A DNA stretch of 64,000 nt from Prorocentrum cordatum (Eukaryota > Sar > Dinophyceae > Prorocentrales > Prorocentraceae): the NCBI GenBank assembly GCA_963575745.1, contig CAUYUJ010014559.1, positions 251,869 to 315,868 on the forward strand, read 5' to 3'. Positions 63,730 to 64,000 of the stretch are shown here, piece by piece. Position 1 is the stretch's first letter, and each line of letters starts with the position of its first letter. The translations under genes and the position numbers were made by a program. The notes under the pieces are model-generated. The model did not search any database and had not been told where the DNA came from. It saw only the letters and a program-made list of their open reading frames with translations.

Positions 63730-64000
63730 CCGGAGTAGGGAAACATTAGCAGGAACCGTGACAGTTCAGGCGCGGCGATTTGTAGTGTGACCTACATGGG
63801 ATGCGTAATGTTGCACGACTCACAGAACAGCAATCGATAAGACGAGGAGTATGTCTCAAGGCTTGTTAAACAATAGCGGGGGCGGGAATGAGGGACAGGA
63901 GAAGGACGAACCCAGTAGGAAGGGGCGAGGAGCCATCGCAGCAGCAGCACCATGAACGCATAAGGTAACAGGAAGACTACGGCGGCGATGATGAAAGAGG
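63730..64000. other. No gene seen to the window edge
   Basis: A/G-rich unique sequence without a long frame. Confidence 0.4.

Overview
This window looks like nuclear DNA of a dinoflagellate, assembled with one 100-base gap (6806-6905). The sequence signs are high GC, GC-AG as well as GT-AG introns, dense micro- and minisatellites, degenerate copies of the dinoflagellate spliced leader (core CCATTTTGGCTCAAG) stacked at the 5' ends of two LINE elements, and copia and LINE polyproteins of dinoflagellate type. I cannot name the species; a core dinoflagellate such as Prorocentrum or a suessialean is a guess. No rRNA, tRNA, CRISPR array or bacterial-style operon was seen.

Layout. 1-1565 (-): partial hypothetical gene whose frame is broken at homopolymer tracts. 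1840-5900 (-): decayed reverse-transcriptase gene with an 812-bp internal tandem duplication. 5997-6905: trinucleotide satellite running into the gap. 6926-7095 (+): a short exon that can be joined in frame to a WD40-repeat gene whose recognisable exons lie at 28620-32553 (+), probably a WDTC1/DCAF-type substrate receptor. If that join is right, the 21.5-kb intron between them carries a complete but dead Ty1/copia element (10951-18085, -; 155-bp LTRs, 5-bp target duplication), a 112-128-bp minisatellite (19770-20665), and a LINE (about 21700-25695, -). 33.3-35.7 kb: repeats and possible leftover exons. 35662-49147: a second copia element (-) interrupted in gag by a 5.2-kb LINE (42835-48015, +) with a clean 7-bp target duplication. 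49.1-64 kb: mostly satellites, small inverted-repeat elements, a higher-order repeat (53.4-58.5 kb), a LINE 3' fragment (62.6-63.1 kb, +) and one unassigned minus-strand reading frame (63.3-63.7 kb).

How the parts relate. The WD40 gene is the only convincing host gene. Several of its introns consist of, or contain, short terminal-inverted-repeat elements. One intron is exactly 200 bp, is the whole element, and is flanked by a 5-bp duplication of exon sequence (TGGAC). That is the signature expected of an introner, an element that creates an intron when it inserts. Related copies lie at 21.3, 30.4 and 33.1 kb, and two other small inverted-repeat families recur inside the same gene and elsewhere. 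The two LINEs show that transposon mRNAs were repeatedly trans-spliced and re-inserted. Both copia elements carry a methyltransferase-like segment between protease and integrase.
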